From contig NC_134095.1 of assembly GCF_000715075.1 (NCBI RefSeq), positions 42,882,806 through 42,946,805 of the forward strand: a stretch of 64,000 nt of DNA, given 5' to 3'. Each line of letters begins with the position of its first letter. Within the stretch, counting starts at the first letter, position 1. Below the pieces are notes generated by a model. That model was not told where the DNA came from. It ran no database searches and saw only the letters and a program-made list of their open reading frames with translations. Below are positions 46,674-59,400 of the stretch, in pieces. This stretch comes from Nicotiana tabacum (Eukaryota > Streptophyta > Magnoliopsida > Solanales > Solanaceae). Position numbers and translations under genes: made by a program.

Positions 46674-48302
46674 TGTAACGACTCGGCCGGTCGTTAAATG
46701 AATTATAGCCCCATTTCTCCCATTTCTACTTCTTTATGTTTTCCTCAGCTATATTTCTTCATATCGTATTGGTTGGTTCGGGTCCGTAGTGGTTTTGGTG
46801 TGAATGAGACACTTAGTCTCCTATTTAGAAGTTTAAGTTGGAAAAGTCAAGCGGAAGTTGAGTTAAGTGTCAACAATATCGGATGTGAATTCTGATGATT
46901 CGGTTAGCTTTGTTAGGTGATTTTTGACTAGGGAGCCTATCCGGAATGCAATTTGGAGGTGTTTGGTAGAATTTGGCTTGAATTTGCGAAATTAGATATT
47001 TGGCATTTTTTAGCCGACAGAGAAAATTTTGATATTAGGGTCGAAATGGAATTCAGAAAGTTGGAGTAGGTTTGTAATGTCATTTGTGACATACATGAAA
47101 AATTTCAGGTCATTTGGAGGTGATTTAGTAGGTTTTGGCATCATTTGCAGAATTCGAAAGTTTAGAAGTTCTTAGGCTTGAATCTGAGGGTAATTTGGTG
47201 TTTTGATGTTGTTTCGAGTGTTCCAAAGGTTCGACGAAGTTTGTATATTGATATGTGACTTGCTGGTATGTTTGGTAGAGGTCCCGAGGGCCTCAGGTTG
47301 ATTTCGGGTAGTTGATGGAACAAGGTTGGAATTTGAGGAATGCTGAAGATTTCACTCAGCTGTCATAACCGCACCTGTGAAGTGGGGACTGCAGGTGAGG
47401 GCACGCAGAAGCTCCCAAGGCTATGGAGGGCAGGAACCGCAGGTGTGAAGAGTGGAGCACACATGAGAGGCCGCAAGTGTGAGGATTCGATCGCAGAAGC
47501 GGATTTTGGGATTTAAGTGAGAACCACACCAGTGATGGATTTTCCGCAGGTGCGGCGTCATAGATGCAACTATTGGACAACAGATGTGGAAATTCCTGGG
47601 CAGAAGTATTAAATTGAACCCTTTGCGAATTTTGGGTCATTCTTCATAATTTTATTCGAACTTGGAGCTTTTTGGAGAGTTTTGAAGAGGGAATCAGGGG
47701 GTTTTCATTAAGGTAAGTTACTTGAGCCTAATACTCGTGATTATGGTGATTTTCAGTTGTTTAAGCTTGTAATTAGTAGAAATTAGGGATGAAAATGAGG
47801 GGTTAGGGCTTGGGAATTGGAGAGTTTGATATGGGGATTTGAGAGACCATTTGATGTCGAATTTTGGTAAATTTGGTATGGATAGACTCGTGAGTGAAAG
47901 GGCTTTCTAGTTTTGTGATTTTTGTCAGATTCCAAGAGGTGGGCCCCGGGGCCAGGTTCGGGTGAATTTTGGGATTTTGGTCTAAATTGATAGTTTTTCA
48001 TATGGAATTGGTTCCTTGGCCTATATTGATTGCATTGTATTGCTTTTGTTTAGATTCAAGACGTTAGGAGGTCAATTCCAGAGGCAAGGGCATCACGGAG
48101 TAGGGATTTGACCGGTTAGGGGTAACTAATGATTGTAAATCTAGTCCTGAAGGTATGAAACCACGGATTTAACATCGTTTTACTACTTTGAGGTGAGTCA
48201 CATGCTAGGTGACGGGTGTGTGGGTATGCACCGTTGGGGATTGTGACTTGGTCCGTCCCGTAACAACTATAAAGTTGTGTATTTGACTGAAACTATATGA
48301 TA
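46674..48302 (+). mobile_element. Chromovirus 5' LTR, first part
   Basis: LTR from TGTAACG to the CACTA insertion, resuming at 52572. It holds the repeated CCGCAGGTG/CGCAGAAGC words (47380-47560) that I associate with Tekay LTRs of Solanaceae, and no gene. Frames in either direction here are fortuitous. Confidence 0.82.
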
Positions 48303-48500
48303 CACTATTAGAAAATGGTCCTATTGGAACAATTATTTAGCAACAGTTATGCAACTGTCACAGTAGATAACATTTTGAAACGGTTTTAATCGTCCCCATA
48401 GAGTCAAAATGATTTTGGGACACTTTTAAAGAAAAACCGTTCCAATAGTATAATAACTGTCACCATAAATTCAGCTATGGAGACGGTTTATAAAGGCAAC
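48303..48500. repeat. CACTA left subterminal repeats
   Basis: Variants such as CCTATTGGAACAATT, GAAACGGTTTTAAT, AAACCGTTCCAATAG and AGACGGTTTATAA occur in both orientations within 200 bp of the terminus. They match the words at the right end. Confidence 0.75.
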
Positions 48501-48689
48501 ACAATAGGGTAGTTTGTGGGAATAGTTTTGTAAAAAAATAGTATAGTGGAATGATTTATTTTTTCCCCCTAACTTTCCCTCCTATATATTTATTAAAAAA
48601 AGGAAAATAAAATATATGACACCACCAACATTTTAATAACTTTGTTTAAATTATATTTTAAATTAAAAAGGCATAGAAAACCCACAATC

Positions 48690-51600
48690 CCACAAAAATA
48701 ATAGAGACGCCTCTCTCTCCAAGTCTCAAACCCACGAAATCTCTCTCAATTTTAAACCTTAAAAATCCGACGATTGCCTGCTCTGGCGAATGAAGAGAAT
48801 TTCCTGCGAATGACGCCCTGCTCCGGCTAATGTAAAGCATTCCGACGTAGGCTGTTGGTATTTTTCCTAGTTCGATGTTTGTATGGTTGTTAGCTAAGCA
48901 TTGAAATTGTTTGATGCTTCTTCGATCTGCTTTCTTCTCTGGTAATATTCTTCATAAACCCATTATTTTACTTACGTTTAGTAATTTGTTTTACTGAAAA
49001 ATTATTTTTTTTGCTCCAATTTGTTTGTGATTTTTTGTTTGTAAAATTGGGGATTTTGTTAGCGGGTTTTATTTCGTGTTAGAAACCCACGCTCGATGTT
49101 TTCAATCGATGTTCGATGCTCGATGTTTTCTTTGTTATTCTGTATCGCTCGGCTCTTTATCGTTGTATAAGACAATTGTAAACATAATTTGATGCCTTGG
49201 TTTCTAATTATTGGTTTAAAAGCATGAAATACATATTCAGATTGTGAAGAGTTTGAAATACAATTCTTGAAATTGTTCCTGTGATTCACGCTCTAATATC
49301 CCGACTGCACCTATCAATCAGTTCATTACCTCGAAGGAGGTCTGTCTTCGTGTTCTTTATTGTTCTTTAGTTTTCTGTTGATTTGATATGCTAAATATCT
49401 ATTTCATTCAATGGTGGTAAAAACGTGGTTTGAAATATCGCTTTCAGAGCTTAATGTCGCAAGAATTATATCTTAGATTTTTTTCCTTCTTTAACTGAAG
49501 TATGAAAAATGTTAGTGAGTGTTAGTGTCTTTAGTGGGTCTTGTATGATTTAAGCATTTGTTGTCGATGGTCTGTTATCTTGCACAATATTTATTTGGAT
49601 AGAACCCTGCTTAAGAAGACTTCTTTGCTTCTATGAAAGAATTGCTCTCGAACTTGAATCTTGAGTTAAACCTTTGTCATCATGAATAAATGACCAAGGT
49701 TGAATCCGAACAAAGTGACACTTCTTTTGCTTGGTATTTGTAATTTTAGAAATCACACATTATACTTTGCTTCATCCTAGAAATCTTGTTGTTAGGATTT
49801 TCATAAGATCGTTTACTGTCTAAGTCCATTAAGTCCATCATAAGGCACTTGCTTGTGTTAAAGCAGTTCAGGATATGTTACTCAAAAGGACACTTTTTTC
49901 CCCTATTAACTGTTGAAGTCAAGGTTCAAGTATTTGATTAATGAAAATCATTGATAGTACTTGATACTCACATCCATTCTTTTGTGATGAGATATTAGCG
50001 TTCACTAAATGAAAAATCCTATCAGTTAGCTTTTGCTTATTTTCTTTCTCAATTTGACATTTATATCAGTTTGGTACTCATATTAATTTATTTTATTATT
50101 TTTCAAATTTTGATAATCATGAGTCAAGAAAGACCATCAAAATCCCAAAAAAAGACAAGCACAACATACATAAAAGCTGGAACTATGACATCTTTGGCAA
50201 ACCAAATAAGGTGTTCGTTTAGCCAAAAAAATATACTATTCCTGCTAGACAATCAAATAAAGAGTGCCCAAATATGACTGAAGAGAATCTGCTACTGTCA
50301 CAATATCTAGGAGTAATAACACAGATACAAACTAGATCAAGTACTCATGCAACACAAGTAGTAGAGAAACAAGTTCAATTGGATTCTACAACTCCTATCG
50401 CAGATGAAAAATGTGAAGAACAAGGTAACAACTATATATTTTATCTAAAAAGGTTTACATCCTATTTCAGTTATAAATAATGTATCAACAATAGTAATTT
50501 GGTGATTTTCTTTGGCTCGTATAACTATAGGACCTTCTGTTCAAACAAGAAAAAGAGGTAACTCCTTAAATATTGGAACTCTGAAAAATTCCAGATAATG
50601 TATATTTCTTTCTTCTTTCTTCTTCTTCTTCTTCTTATTGGCCATTGCTATATTTTTCTTCTTTCGATCTGCGTTACTGCTGCAATTTTTATTCTTTCTC
50701 TGTGTTACTGCTGCAATTTTTCTTCTTTATCTGCATTACTGCTGCAATTTTCTTCTTTCTTTGCGTTACTGCTGCAATTTTTCATCTTTCTCTGTGTTAT
50801 TGCTGCAAACTGTTAATCACTGTTCTTGGCTGGTTGCTGATTTGCATTATAAAATTATCATTGGTTGTTTTTGCAAGTACTGTTGGAAAGTGTTACAAGG
50901 TTTAATGTGAGTTTTTACATTTTACTGTTGGAAAGAGTTACTGTGAGTTCTTACACTTTATACAATGTAGCTTCTTACTGTGAGTTCTTACATTTTACTG
51001 AAATGTAGCTTTGGAAAGAGTTCTTACTTCCGTTTATATACTTTTCAAGTTCTATTTGTAAGCTATTGTTTGGTGCTTCTTTCTTCCTGCAGAAAATGTC
51101 CAAAACCAATATTGAGAACCGAAAAAGTTGAAGAATCCTCACACTGCTAGAAAAAAAGAAGTTTTGCTTTAGTTCGCTCTAAGTTGGTATATAACTAGCA
51201 ACTCATGACATATACTTTCTCAATTTTGGCTCTTGTTTAGTTAATGGCAGATCACTAAGAAGGCTAACTCACTTTCATGTAACTAGGAAAAGGATAAGGA
51301 AGCTTCAGATCCTTTATCATCAAAGGAAGTCTTTAATAAGATGAGCCGTGAATATAAAGAAAGTAAAAAACTACAGTTGCTATATTGCTTTTGAATTGTT
51401 GAACAGTTGAATTTTACTTCTTCTAACATTGTGATTGACATTGACCATTACCAGTTCTCCTCCTATATGTTCTAGTGTGAAGTTTTTGGTATTCATTTAG
51501 TTTTATCGGAGGCAATTGTGTGAGTGAAGCAATAGTTGTGTGATAGAGTGGGATAAAGTAAATCACCATCATAATATTAAATGTGTGGTGCGATAAAATT

Positions 51601-51870
51601 TGGGATAATTAACTTGGTAAATAAAAGGGATACAAGAATAAAACAGTTAGAGCTAGTAGCCACCTTGAGCTAAATGTCATAATCACCTGGTTTAGCTGCA
51701 GGGAAATGTCAGTATTTCCCTCAGCTACAATATTCTGATCAACCCACTGAATGCTTGTCCGGTTGACTCCTTCCTAAAAATTTTGTTTAATTATTTCTCA
51801 TTATCTTTTGTAGGTGTATCAATTGCAGAAGAAAGCAGAGACGAAGATCTTACTTGAGTGTTGTTGATCG
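48690..51870 (+). pseudogene. Gene-like sequence carried inside the CACTA element
   Basis: I do not recognise a product. The left part has a CT-rich leader (CTCTCTCTCCAAGTCTC, about 48712). Exon-like pieces flanked by AG/GT follow: about 50119-50424 (MSQERPSKSQKKTSTTYIKA; a second frame MTEENLLLSQYLGVITQIQT), 50532-50559 (GPSVQTRKRG), about 51093-51150, 51285-51370 (EKDKEASDPLSSKEVFNKMS) and 51814-51857 (VYQLQKKAETKILLECC, then stop). The exons do not join into one clean frame. This could be a decayed TNPA-like gene of the transposon or a captured host transcript; a lysine-rich, low-complexity protein is all that can be said. Confidence 0.3.
50600..50812 (+). repeat. TTC microsatellite and 31-bp minisatellite in the CACTA element
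   Basis: A TTCTTCTTC run (about 50608-50636) is followed by about five 31-bp units of the form CTGCGTTACTGCTGCAATTT + TTCTTCTTTCT, at about 50669-50810. Hydrophobic reading frames in three phases come from this repeat. Confidence 0.85.
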
Positions 51871-52119
51871 TTGTTAGACTTTCTATTATTATGTTTAAGG
51901 ATATTTTAGTTTAGAAATTTTTGTATGCAAACTCATCTATTTTGAATTTTGAATTGTTGATCAAACAATGTATTCATATTTTGTTTTTTTATATGGATAA
52001 TGGTAGTTGGATATTTTAATTTTATTTCGTGGTTTATGTAAGTTATGGTGTAAAACATTTCATTGAATAGGAAAATATTCCTCATTTTGCTTCCGTAAAT
52101 ATTAGAAATTACAATTGTG

Positions 52120-52571
52120 AATTGTTACAATAAAAAATATAACTGTTCCAATAGACCTAGCAAATAATTACAGCAGCCCCTAATAACCATTACAATATGT
52201 TATAATATCCGTTGCAATAGGGTACTGATAATTGATCCAATATATCACAAAAACCGTTGCAATATATCATGAAAACCGTTGCAATAGACTTAAAAATAGG
52301 TTGTATTATGATACTAGAATGGTTTACAACAATCCCAATAGAAACAAAAACCATTCCTATAGATAGAACAATGATGGATGTCCAAACCGTTACAATATCC
52401 CTATATATAGAGTCGGTTTTGAAACCGTTGCAAATAACCATTCCAATAGACCTATTGTAACGCTAAATCTCGGAACGCGTCGAAATTCGTCCCAATAGCC
52501 CTATAGGGACGGTTAGCATATCTATGGAAATGGTTTTCGAAGGGTTTCCATAGCTCTAATTTCTAGTAGTG
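52120..52571. repeat. CACTA right subterminal repeats
   Basis: At least eight variants of AACCGTTGCAATAG occur between 52140 and 52500 (for example near 52208, 52255, 52273, 52389, 52425 and 52440), with CCATTCCAATAG and CGTCCCAATAGCC forms. They mirror the left end. Confidence 0.82.
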
Positions 52572-52574
52572 ATA

Positions 52575-53785
52575 CTTATGTGTTTTAGAAAGAATTTCTA
52601 CAAATTGGGTTGAATGCGATATTTAGGCCTTGTGCCAGAGCTGTTTGGACCCTTAGGGGCCTTTTCTTATTATCCATTCACTGTCTTTATTTAAAATCTA
52701 TACTGACTCATGCTATGTTTACAAATTTCATAACTCATTCTTTATTACGCATTTAGAAGCATATAAAAATGTTATTTTGGGTTGAAAACCTTATTTTTAC
52801 TGATAGCCCGAGTGGCTTGAGAGGTTTATGACTGAGTGAGGCCGAAGGCCTATTATTGTGAGGATATTATGGGATCGGGTTACGTGCTGCATCATGTTGT
52901 TACTGATTCATGATTATGTGAGGCCGAGGGCCTAATTGATTTATGCCACAAGGTGGCTTGTTATAGAGCTTGAGCTGAAGGAGCCCCTCTAGAGTCTGCA
53001 CACCCCTAGTGAGTGTGAGTACCCTGAGTGAGTGATATGAGATATGCCTAAGGGACTGTATACGAGTGACTGTGAGGTCTGCCCGAGGGGCTTTATATGA
53101 GTGATGTTCTACCCGAAGGGCTGCTTATGAGTGATGTTTTGCCCGAGGGGCTGTTTACGATTTTCATCACTTTTACTCTCTTTTGCATTGAGCCTCTGTT
53201 GAAACTATTGAAAAATATCTTCAAATGATTTTTGACGAAAAATGGATTTTAAAACGAGATGATTTGACTCACGTAGTGATTTAAAAGCATGTTATAATTT
53301 CTGAGATTTCATGATGTGGACTTTATGTGTTTTACTACTCAGTCTTTATTTACTTTTATTACTTACTGAGTTGGCATACTGATCACATTATTCCCTGCAC
53401 CCTGTGTGCAGATCTAGGGATTGCTGGACGTGCTAACGAGTGTTGATTTCATCCATCGCAGATCTGTTGGAGTTAGCAAGGTAGTTGCATGGTGATCGCA
53501 CCCCTGCTCTTCTCCCTCGTATCTCCCTAAAAATGTTATTAGTTGTTTTCCAGACTGTATTAGTTTTATTATTATCAGATAGTTCTTAATAGATGCTCAT
53601 GACTAGTGACACCCCGATGTCGGGCATTCTTTCTGTACTTTTGTTATTCAGATATTCATTATGATGTTTTATTATTAAATAGCGTGAATTATCTTTGTAA
53701 ATGAAATATCGCGTTGTTTTTGGTAAAGAATCGGCTTGCTTCCACGATAGAAGCCATCATGACATGGTAGATTTGGGTCGTGATA
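52575..53785 (+). mobile_element. Chromovirus 5' LTR, second part
   Basis: Continues the LTR after the CACTA element and its ATA duplication, ending GGGTCGTGATA at 53785. Related LTRs end GTCGTGACA, so the terminal CA seems mutated to TA. Total LTR without the insertion is about 2.8 kb. Confidence 0.8.
53045..53160 (+). repeat. Roughly 30-bp tandem repeats in the chromovirus LTR
   Basis: About four units of GCCCGAGGGGCTGTTTATGA followed by GTGATGTTTT, with variants GCCTAAGGGACTGTATACGA and ACCCGAAGGGCTGCTTATGA. Confidence 0.75.
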
Positions 53786-53788
53786 AGT

Positions 53789-53800
53789 TGGTATGCCTAG
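53789..53800 (+). other. Degenerate primer binding site of the plus-strand chromovirus
   Basis: TGGTATGCCTAG follows the LTR end by three bases. It shares only TGGTAT with the initiator-Met tRNA site TGGTATCAGAGC usual in this lineage. The leader to 53982 has no feature beyond this. Confidence 0.5.
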
Positions 53801-53982
53801 GTTACATAGGTCTCACGGGTCATGAGCGGTTTTAGTAGAGTCTTGCGGATCGTTACGGAGACATCTGTACTTATCTTCGAGAGGCCGCAGAACCTTTTAG
53901 GAAAACTTCACATTCTTGAATTCTTGTCGTGCGAATCTGTTGATTCTGGTAACTAAACTTCTGTTACTATATTCTCTCACAG

Positions 53983-54741
53983 ATGGTAAGGACACGTGCT
54001 ACCGGTCAGGATGGACGGCCACCAGTACCACCAGTTGGGGCCGCGAGAGGTCGAGGTCGCGGTCGAGGTCATTGTAGGGGTAGGGGTATGGCCCGCACAA
54101 TAGCTATGGCAGCACCTACAGATTCACTAGTCGTCCAGGTTGATGATCAGGTCCCAATTGTAGATGCTCCAGCGGGACCAGCTCAGGCACCGCCTGTGCC
54201 TATTGTTATCCTAGGTCTTCAGGAGACCTTAGCTTAGATCTTGGCCATGTGTACCAGTCTTGTTCAGGCGGTCGTTGTTCCTACTATAGCAACTACTTCC
54301 CAAGACGGGTGAGGAACTTAGACTCCCTCCTCCCGTACACCCAAGTAGATTGTTGGGGGATTATAGACACCAGAGACACCACCAGCCCAACCGATTTCAC
54401 CTGCTCAAGATTATATGGTACCAGTCATGCCTGATGATGAGCAGCGTAGATTGTATAGGTTTGGTAGACTTCAGCCTCTAACTTTCAGTGGTATAGAGGG
54501 CAAGGATGCCCAGGGTTTCTTGGACAAGTGTCAGAGGATTCTTCGTACAGCGGGTATTCTAGAGACCAGTGGGGTCTCATTCACTACCTTTCAGTTGTCT
54601 AGAGCTGCCTTTACTTGGTGGGAGGTTTATGAGAGGCTTGGGCATGTTGGTGCAGCGCCCCTCACCTGGTAGTAGTTCTCTGTTCTCTTTCTAGAGAAGT
54701 ATATGTTGCAGTCCCGCAGAGAGGAGTTGCGCAGGCAGTTC
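53983..54741 (+). pseudogene. Chromovirus gag, 5' part, split by an insertion
   Basis: ATG at 53983 opens MVRTRATGQDGRPPVPPVGA and an Arg/Gly-rich stretch (RGRGRGRG), then a Pro/Ala/Val-rich linker with stops at 54235, 54307 and onward. The conserved core follows, about 54415-54672: PVMPDDEQRRLYRFGRLQPL, TFSGIEGKDAQGFLDKCQRI and FTTFQLSRAAFTWWEVYE. Two stops follow TW, then FLEKYMLQSRREELRRQF to the insertion of the LARD-like element after TTC. It is structurally the gag of Tekay-type chromoviruses. Confidence 0.88.
54737..54741. other. Left target-site duplication of the LARD-like element
   Basis: AGTTC precedes the LTR start TGTTATG. The right copy at 62655-62659 is AGTTT, one mismatch. 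Joining across the insertion restores the gag frame (RRQF then LRRDDMIV), which supports the site. Confidence 0.8.
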
Positions 54742-55015
54742 TGTTATGCCCCGCAATATTACATCGATATCAAGTTCCGCAGTATTATATTACGATGATG
54801 TTATGCTCTGCAGTAATATATTACGATGATGTTACGTCCTGCAATATTATATTACGATGATATTATGCCTTAAAGTATTACATTATGGTGATGTCACGCT
54901 TAGTAGTATTAAGTTACGATAGTGTTACGCCCAGCAGTATTACATTCCGGTGATGTCATGCTCCGTAGTATTAAGTTACGACAATGTTGCACCCTAAAGT
55001 ATTGTACGTGGAATT
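54742..55015 (+). repeat. 31-bp tandem repeats at the start of the 5' LTR
   Basis: About eight or nine diverged units shaped like GTTATGCTCTGCAGTAATAT + ATTACGATGAT follow one another from the LTR edge. Alternating units use ATTACGATGAT, ATTATGGTGAT and AAGTTACGATAGT. The same block opens the 3' LTR. Its U3 position suggests an enhancer-like array; that role is inference. Confidence 0.85.
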
Positions 55016-56455
55016 TGTCGTAAGGTAATTGACATCAGTCCAAGTAAAAGATTATTTGGAGATTATAAGGATTATGCTATTTCATAAGTGATTAATAAAT
55101 TCGTGAAGGAGAGAGGGGAAGCAAATCGAAGAAAATGAAATTCGTTGAAATTTTGCATTTTGGATAAAATTAGGGCCCGAACTAAAATACACGGTATTTA
55201 TGGACTAGTGCCATACAAGGTACTACATGACCATAAGGTGTACAAGGTATATTAAAAGAGAGTAGTATTTAATTTAGTTGAGACAATTTTTAAATTATGC
55301 GGGTAATTGGTTAATTACCGGGTAACGAGACATTACCCAGTTAACTAATAAGTGGGTAAAGATTAATAATCTTCATCCACCCTTTCATGTGGCCTAAAGC
55401 CACAATAGGCAAAAGATGACTATTAAGTCATTTTGCCATATGGCTATTTTGTGGTAACCAAACCATGAATTAAGTCTTAACAAGACTTGTAGATCTTATC
55501 CATGAGATATATATATTCTTGAATTTCCATATGTCATAATATTTTATCATTTGTTCATGGGTCTCAGAAAAAAATACAAAAGTTGAAAAGAGTTTACTTT
55601 ATGATATTACTCAAAGGCAAAATGGTCTTATGACATTCCAAAAGATTTTATTAACATACTTTTCATGAATTGCATTCATGTACATTGACCAATGACCAGA
55701 TAACGTTATAGACGCATATATATGTATGTATATATATGTATATGGGATTTGGGAAAGGTTATGGCGCTATATACGTACCACCACCTGATCAGCTGGTATA
55801 CGTTGATAATTTTGCCCATAGTGGCAAAGATGATATGATGGGATGCCCTCAGAGGCTGATGATGTTATGAAACATGTACCTATGCACGACATGACATTCA
55901 TATGCACATACATGATACTATAATTATTTTAGAATTTACAAATTTATTCAAACTTACAGGTTGAGCCTTGTACTCTATATTTCTTCCATGTCTGTTATGC
56001 ACTTATTTATGTGCCTTACATACTTGGTACATTTTTCGTACTGACGTCCCTTTTGCCTGGAGACGCTGTGTTTCATGCCCGCAGGTCCAGATAGATAGGT
56101 CGAGAGCCCTCCAAGAAGGCTATCAGCTCAGCGGAAGATGTTGGTGCGCTCCATTTACTTTGGAGTTGCGTGTTTGCTTAGTATGATTTAGACATGTATT
56201 GTTTGGTATGGTGGGACTTTGTCCCGACCTTTATGACATTTATGTACTCTTATAGGCTTGTAGACATATGTCGTGTACGTGAAAGATTGTATGGCCTTGT
56301 CAGCCTATGTTTTGAGTTTATAAATGATCATGTTGGCCTATTAGGCCCGTATGTCACGTGTATATGATGATCTAATAAGAAAGATATGTTACGTTGGTAC
56401 TCGGTTGAGTAAGCTACCGGGTGCCAGTCGCGGCCCATCCGTTTGGGTTGTGACA
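54742..56455 (+). mobile_element. LARD-like 5' LTR
   Basis: 1714 bp, TG...CA. It begins with tandem 31-bp repeats and has a TA-rich run (55716-55745). It lacks the ~230-bp alternative segment of the 3' LTR. Confidence 0.85.
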
Positions 56456-56459
56456 AAAG

Positions 56460-56470
56460 TGGTATCAGAG
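56460..56470 (+). other. Primer binding site of the LARD-like element
   Basis: TGGTATCAGAG, four bases after the LTR end GTGACA, matches the first 11 bases of the initiator-Met tRNA primer site. Confidence 0.85.
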
Positions 56471-59400
56471 AAGTTCTGTCCTAGGGAGTCTACAAGTCGT
56501 GTCTAGTAGAGTCTTGTTTATGGGTGTGTCGTGCATCACACTTATAAGCAGGAGGTTACAGGGCATTTAGGATTGTTACTCTTTCTTCTTACTCTAGATC
56601 GTGTGGTAAAGCTCACTTATAAGAATTCAAATTCCGAGATTCTTTTTTTTATTATTTGTAATAAGACGATACCAACATCCAGAAAGAAGGTTGGAAGAGA
56701 GATAGTTGTGGAAGAGCTGAGTGAGAGGAATCGGATTTTTGTATGATACCTACGATAAGTAAATGTGAGGTCTTTAGCAGATCATGGGTGTACTAAAAGG
56801 TGTAAGCGTCCTGATAAGAAGCCTTACGGCAAGAATGTTTATCCATCTTTATGGTGAAAGACAATGAGATATTAAGAAGATAAATACATGTTTCAACAAG
56901 TAGAAGAAGCAAGATGAAGAAGGGTACGAGGCACCCAGTTAAGGAAGGTTAACAACGTTTATAATTGAGGCAGAAGAACAAAAGATTTTTGAGGTATATT
57001 CAATAGTAACAGAGGTATATACAATTGGTCGCACTCATTCCAGATATGCCCTATGGGGATTAACATAACTAGTATAAGAAGATATGATTGATGAATTGTT
57101 TGCGTCAGTTGACATTTTTGAAGGATATTGCAAATATGCTAATAGATCTCTTTATGAGACACCCAGATGGTGCACTCTGAAATAGTGCAGCCAGATATGA
57201 GTACTACAAAGACATGCACTATAAGCCTTGAAGGGATAAATATTACCTTAATATGGCTCGCGTCCCTAGTAAAGCGAGAAAGTTAAGCAACTTAAAGAGC
57301 CATTGGATGGAGCAAAGGGAAGATAAAAGTAAAAGAATGTCTTGTTCAAGTTTTCAGAATAAAGTGATAGGCATAAATGCTAGCGGGAAATAAAAAAGAG
57401 TTAATGAAGCATTATGAGTAAGATGTGATACATGGATGACAACGATAGATCAAAATATGACAATATTATAAAATCTATAATCAAGTGAAGCAAGAAACGA
57501 GAAGTGACAGGCCTTAGGACAACAAAAGAGTATAGGCCATATAATCATGTCCTCATTTCGAGAAATAAGTTCGCAACTCTAGCATGGTTACCAAGAGGAA
57601 AAGTTAGACCCCAGAGTAATAGAACCAGTATGGATTGGTGAACAAGATAAACTAAACATGAATTAGTGACTGAGTGGCTGATGATAGTCACCATCATAAG
57701 AATTTCAAATTTTGTTCTGCCAATAATAGAATGGACGACAAAAGAAGATTCATGACAAATTCAGAGAATGGTCATTCAGAAGACGCTTCCCTACAGCAAG
57801 CAATGTGAGCAAACTTCAGCTTAAGGGGATGTATGTGCCACTTATACTAAGTTTCACCCTCGTGAATGAGGAATTTTGCTATCCTTGGTACAGAAGGATT
57901 ACCACAAGGCGAGTAAAGGTCATCGATGATGTGAAAGGATGCCAAAGATGAAAAGGTGAAACATCTATAGGCAGGTCATCGTAGCTCCAACTCTTAGTAC
58001 ACCCCAAAATGCAACATATATGCTACGATTCCAGAATATTATGCAAACGCGATGTTAAGGAAAACAAGTAAGGGTTCTTGCCCGAAATGTTATTGATAAT
58101 TAAGGAGCCAGTGCGAGACGTAAGTTAAGACCAAGGAAATAACCCAAGAAAGATTTCACTGAATATTGACATGAAGATGGGCCAACGAGTAGTTAGTAGT
58201 TGATTCAGGAAGAGCCTAGCTATGTCTAGTCAAGAGGATATAGACAAGAGATCAAGTTGTGCAAGATAAAGATAGTAAAACCCCCAATATAGTGAATTTA
58301 GCCCCGTAGTTGTGACATTGTAATACTTGAGAAATATTCAAATAGGAGTTAGGGTAGGTAAAGGTACAATATGAGTGTTACAGAAATAAAAGATAGTTCC
58401 ACTAGGAAGATAGTCAAAACATTAGTTCAAAAGCAGTCGTACGACTTCAAATAAGTGAGCTTTAGTTCAAATAGGAAGAAGGCTTCAACCTAAGCACAGT
58501 GACCTAAAGAGAAAATCATGTAACAACAGTTTCACAACAACATTGTATGTCCTCCATAAGAAAGAGGAATCTATCGTGGCTAGTGAACGTGAAGTAAAAA
58601 TCAAAAGAAATATTCGAAGATCATATGAGTTGTACGGAAAATTCCGGCATGCGTGGGAGGTAAGATAAGCTAAGTATGCCCGCAATAAGGGGGAAGAAAG
58701 ATCAGGAAAGGTAATAGCTTACGTTAAAAGAAAGCTGAGAAGGAACGAAAGGAATTATTTGATCAATGATCCCGAGTTGGTGACATTATTAACGCACTTA
58801 AGAGTTTGGATTTTTATACATGCAGCATATATGTTGACAATCATACAGTCGTGAAAGATTCTAATATAAGTTAAAAGAAAGAATTGAGCCCAGGTCATTG
58901 AGAAAGGAATGGATTGTTAGAAGATTATGTCATGTATATTCCATAGCGTCCATGGAGGGATAAAGTAATAACTAATACCATGAACCGTAGATTGGAAGAT
59001 AACTTAAGCCAGCATAAAGGCCGATCGGAAGAAGAAAGAAACTAAAGAGTTACATCAACAAAGTAAATCAGGAATCTAATTATTGGACCCAGAAGTTATA
59101 GGGATCATGATTGAGAACATAGTAGAATCACTCTTAATATTAGAGGTGCAAGAGAGATAGCACAACAACTATGTTATATAACGGCTCTACGATAAAGTCA
59201 GTTTGAAGGGTACCAATCTCATAAGAAGTCAGTATGAAACTCCTACGAGATTATGTATGTACCAGAGGTGCAAGTATTATAATGGAGCTTCAAGTTTATA
59301 GGCGTGAATTACACCTAGGTGGAAGGGAGGTCATGAGAGAGATAGAAGATACGACACGAGATTTTAAGGTAAGTAAGGTAAAGGTGAATAACGTATGAGA

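Larger units (their letters stand above)
48303..52571. mobile_element. CACTA (En/Spm-type) DNA transposon, 4.27 kb, non-autonomous
   Basis: The left end is CACTATTAGAAA; the right end is TTTCTAGTAGTG, whose reverse complement is CACTACTAGAAA. That gives 12-bp terminal inverted repeats with one mismatch. A 3-bp target-site duplication ATA flanks it at 48300-48302 and 52572-52574. Subterminal regions carry many copies of CCGTTSCAATAG-like words in both orientations, as expected for transposase binding sites. No TNP2-type transposase is recognisable. Removing the element rejoins the chromovirus LTR around ATA. Confidence 0.92.

Noticed and set aside
50598..50910. Hydrophobic plus-strand frames resembling membrane proteins
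   Set aside because: They come from the TTC run and the 31-bp minisatellite read in three frames.
55716..55745. TA-rich run as a promoter (also 61905-61938)
   Set aside because: It is a simple TATG/TA microsatellite present in both LTRs; no other promoter context could be supported.
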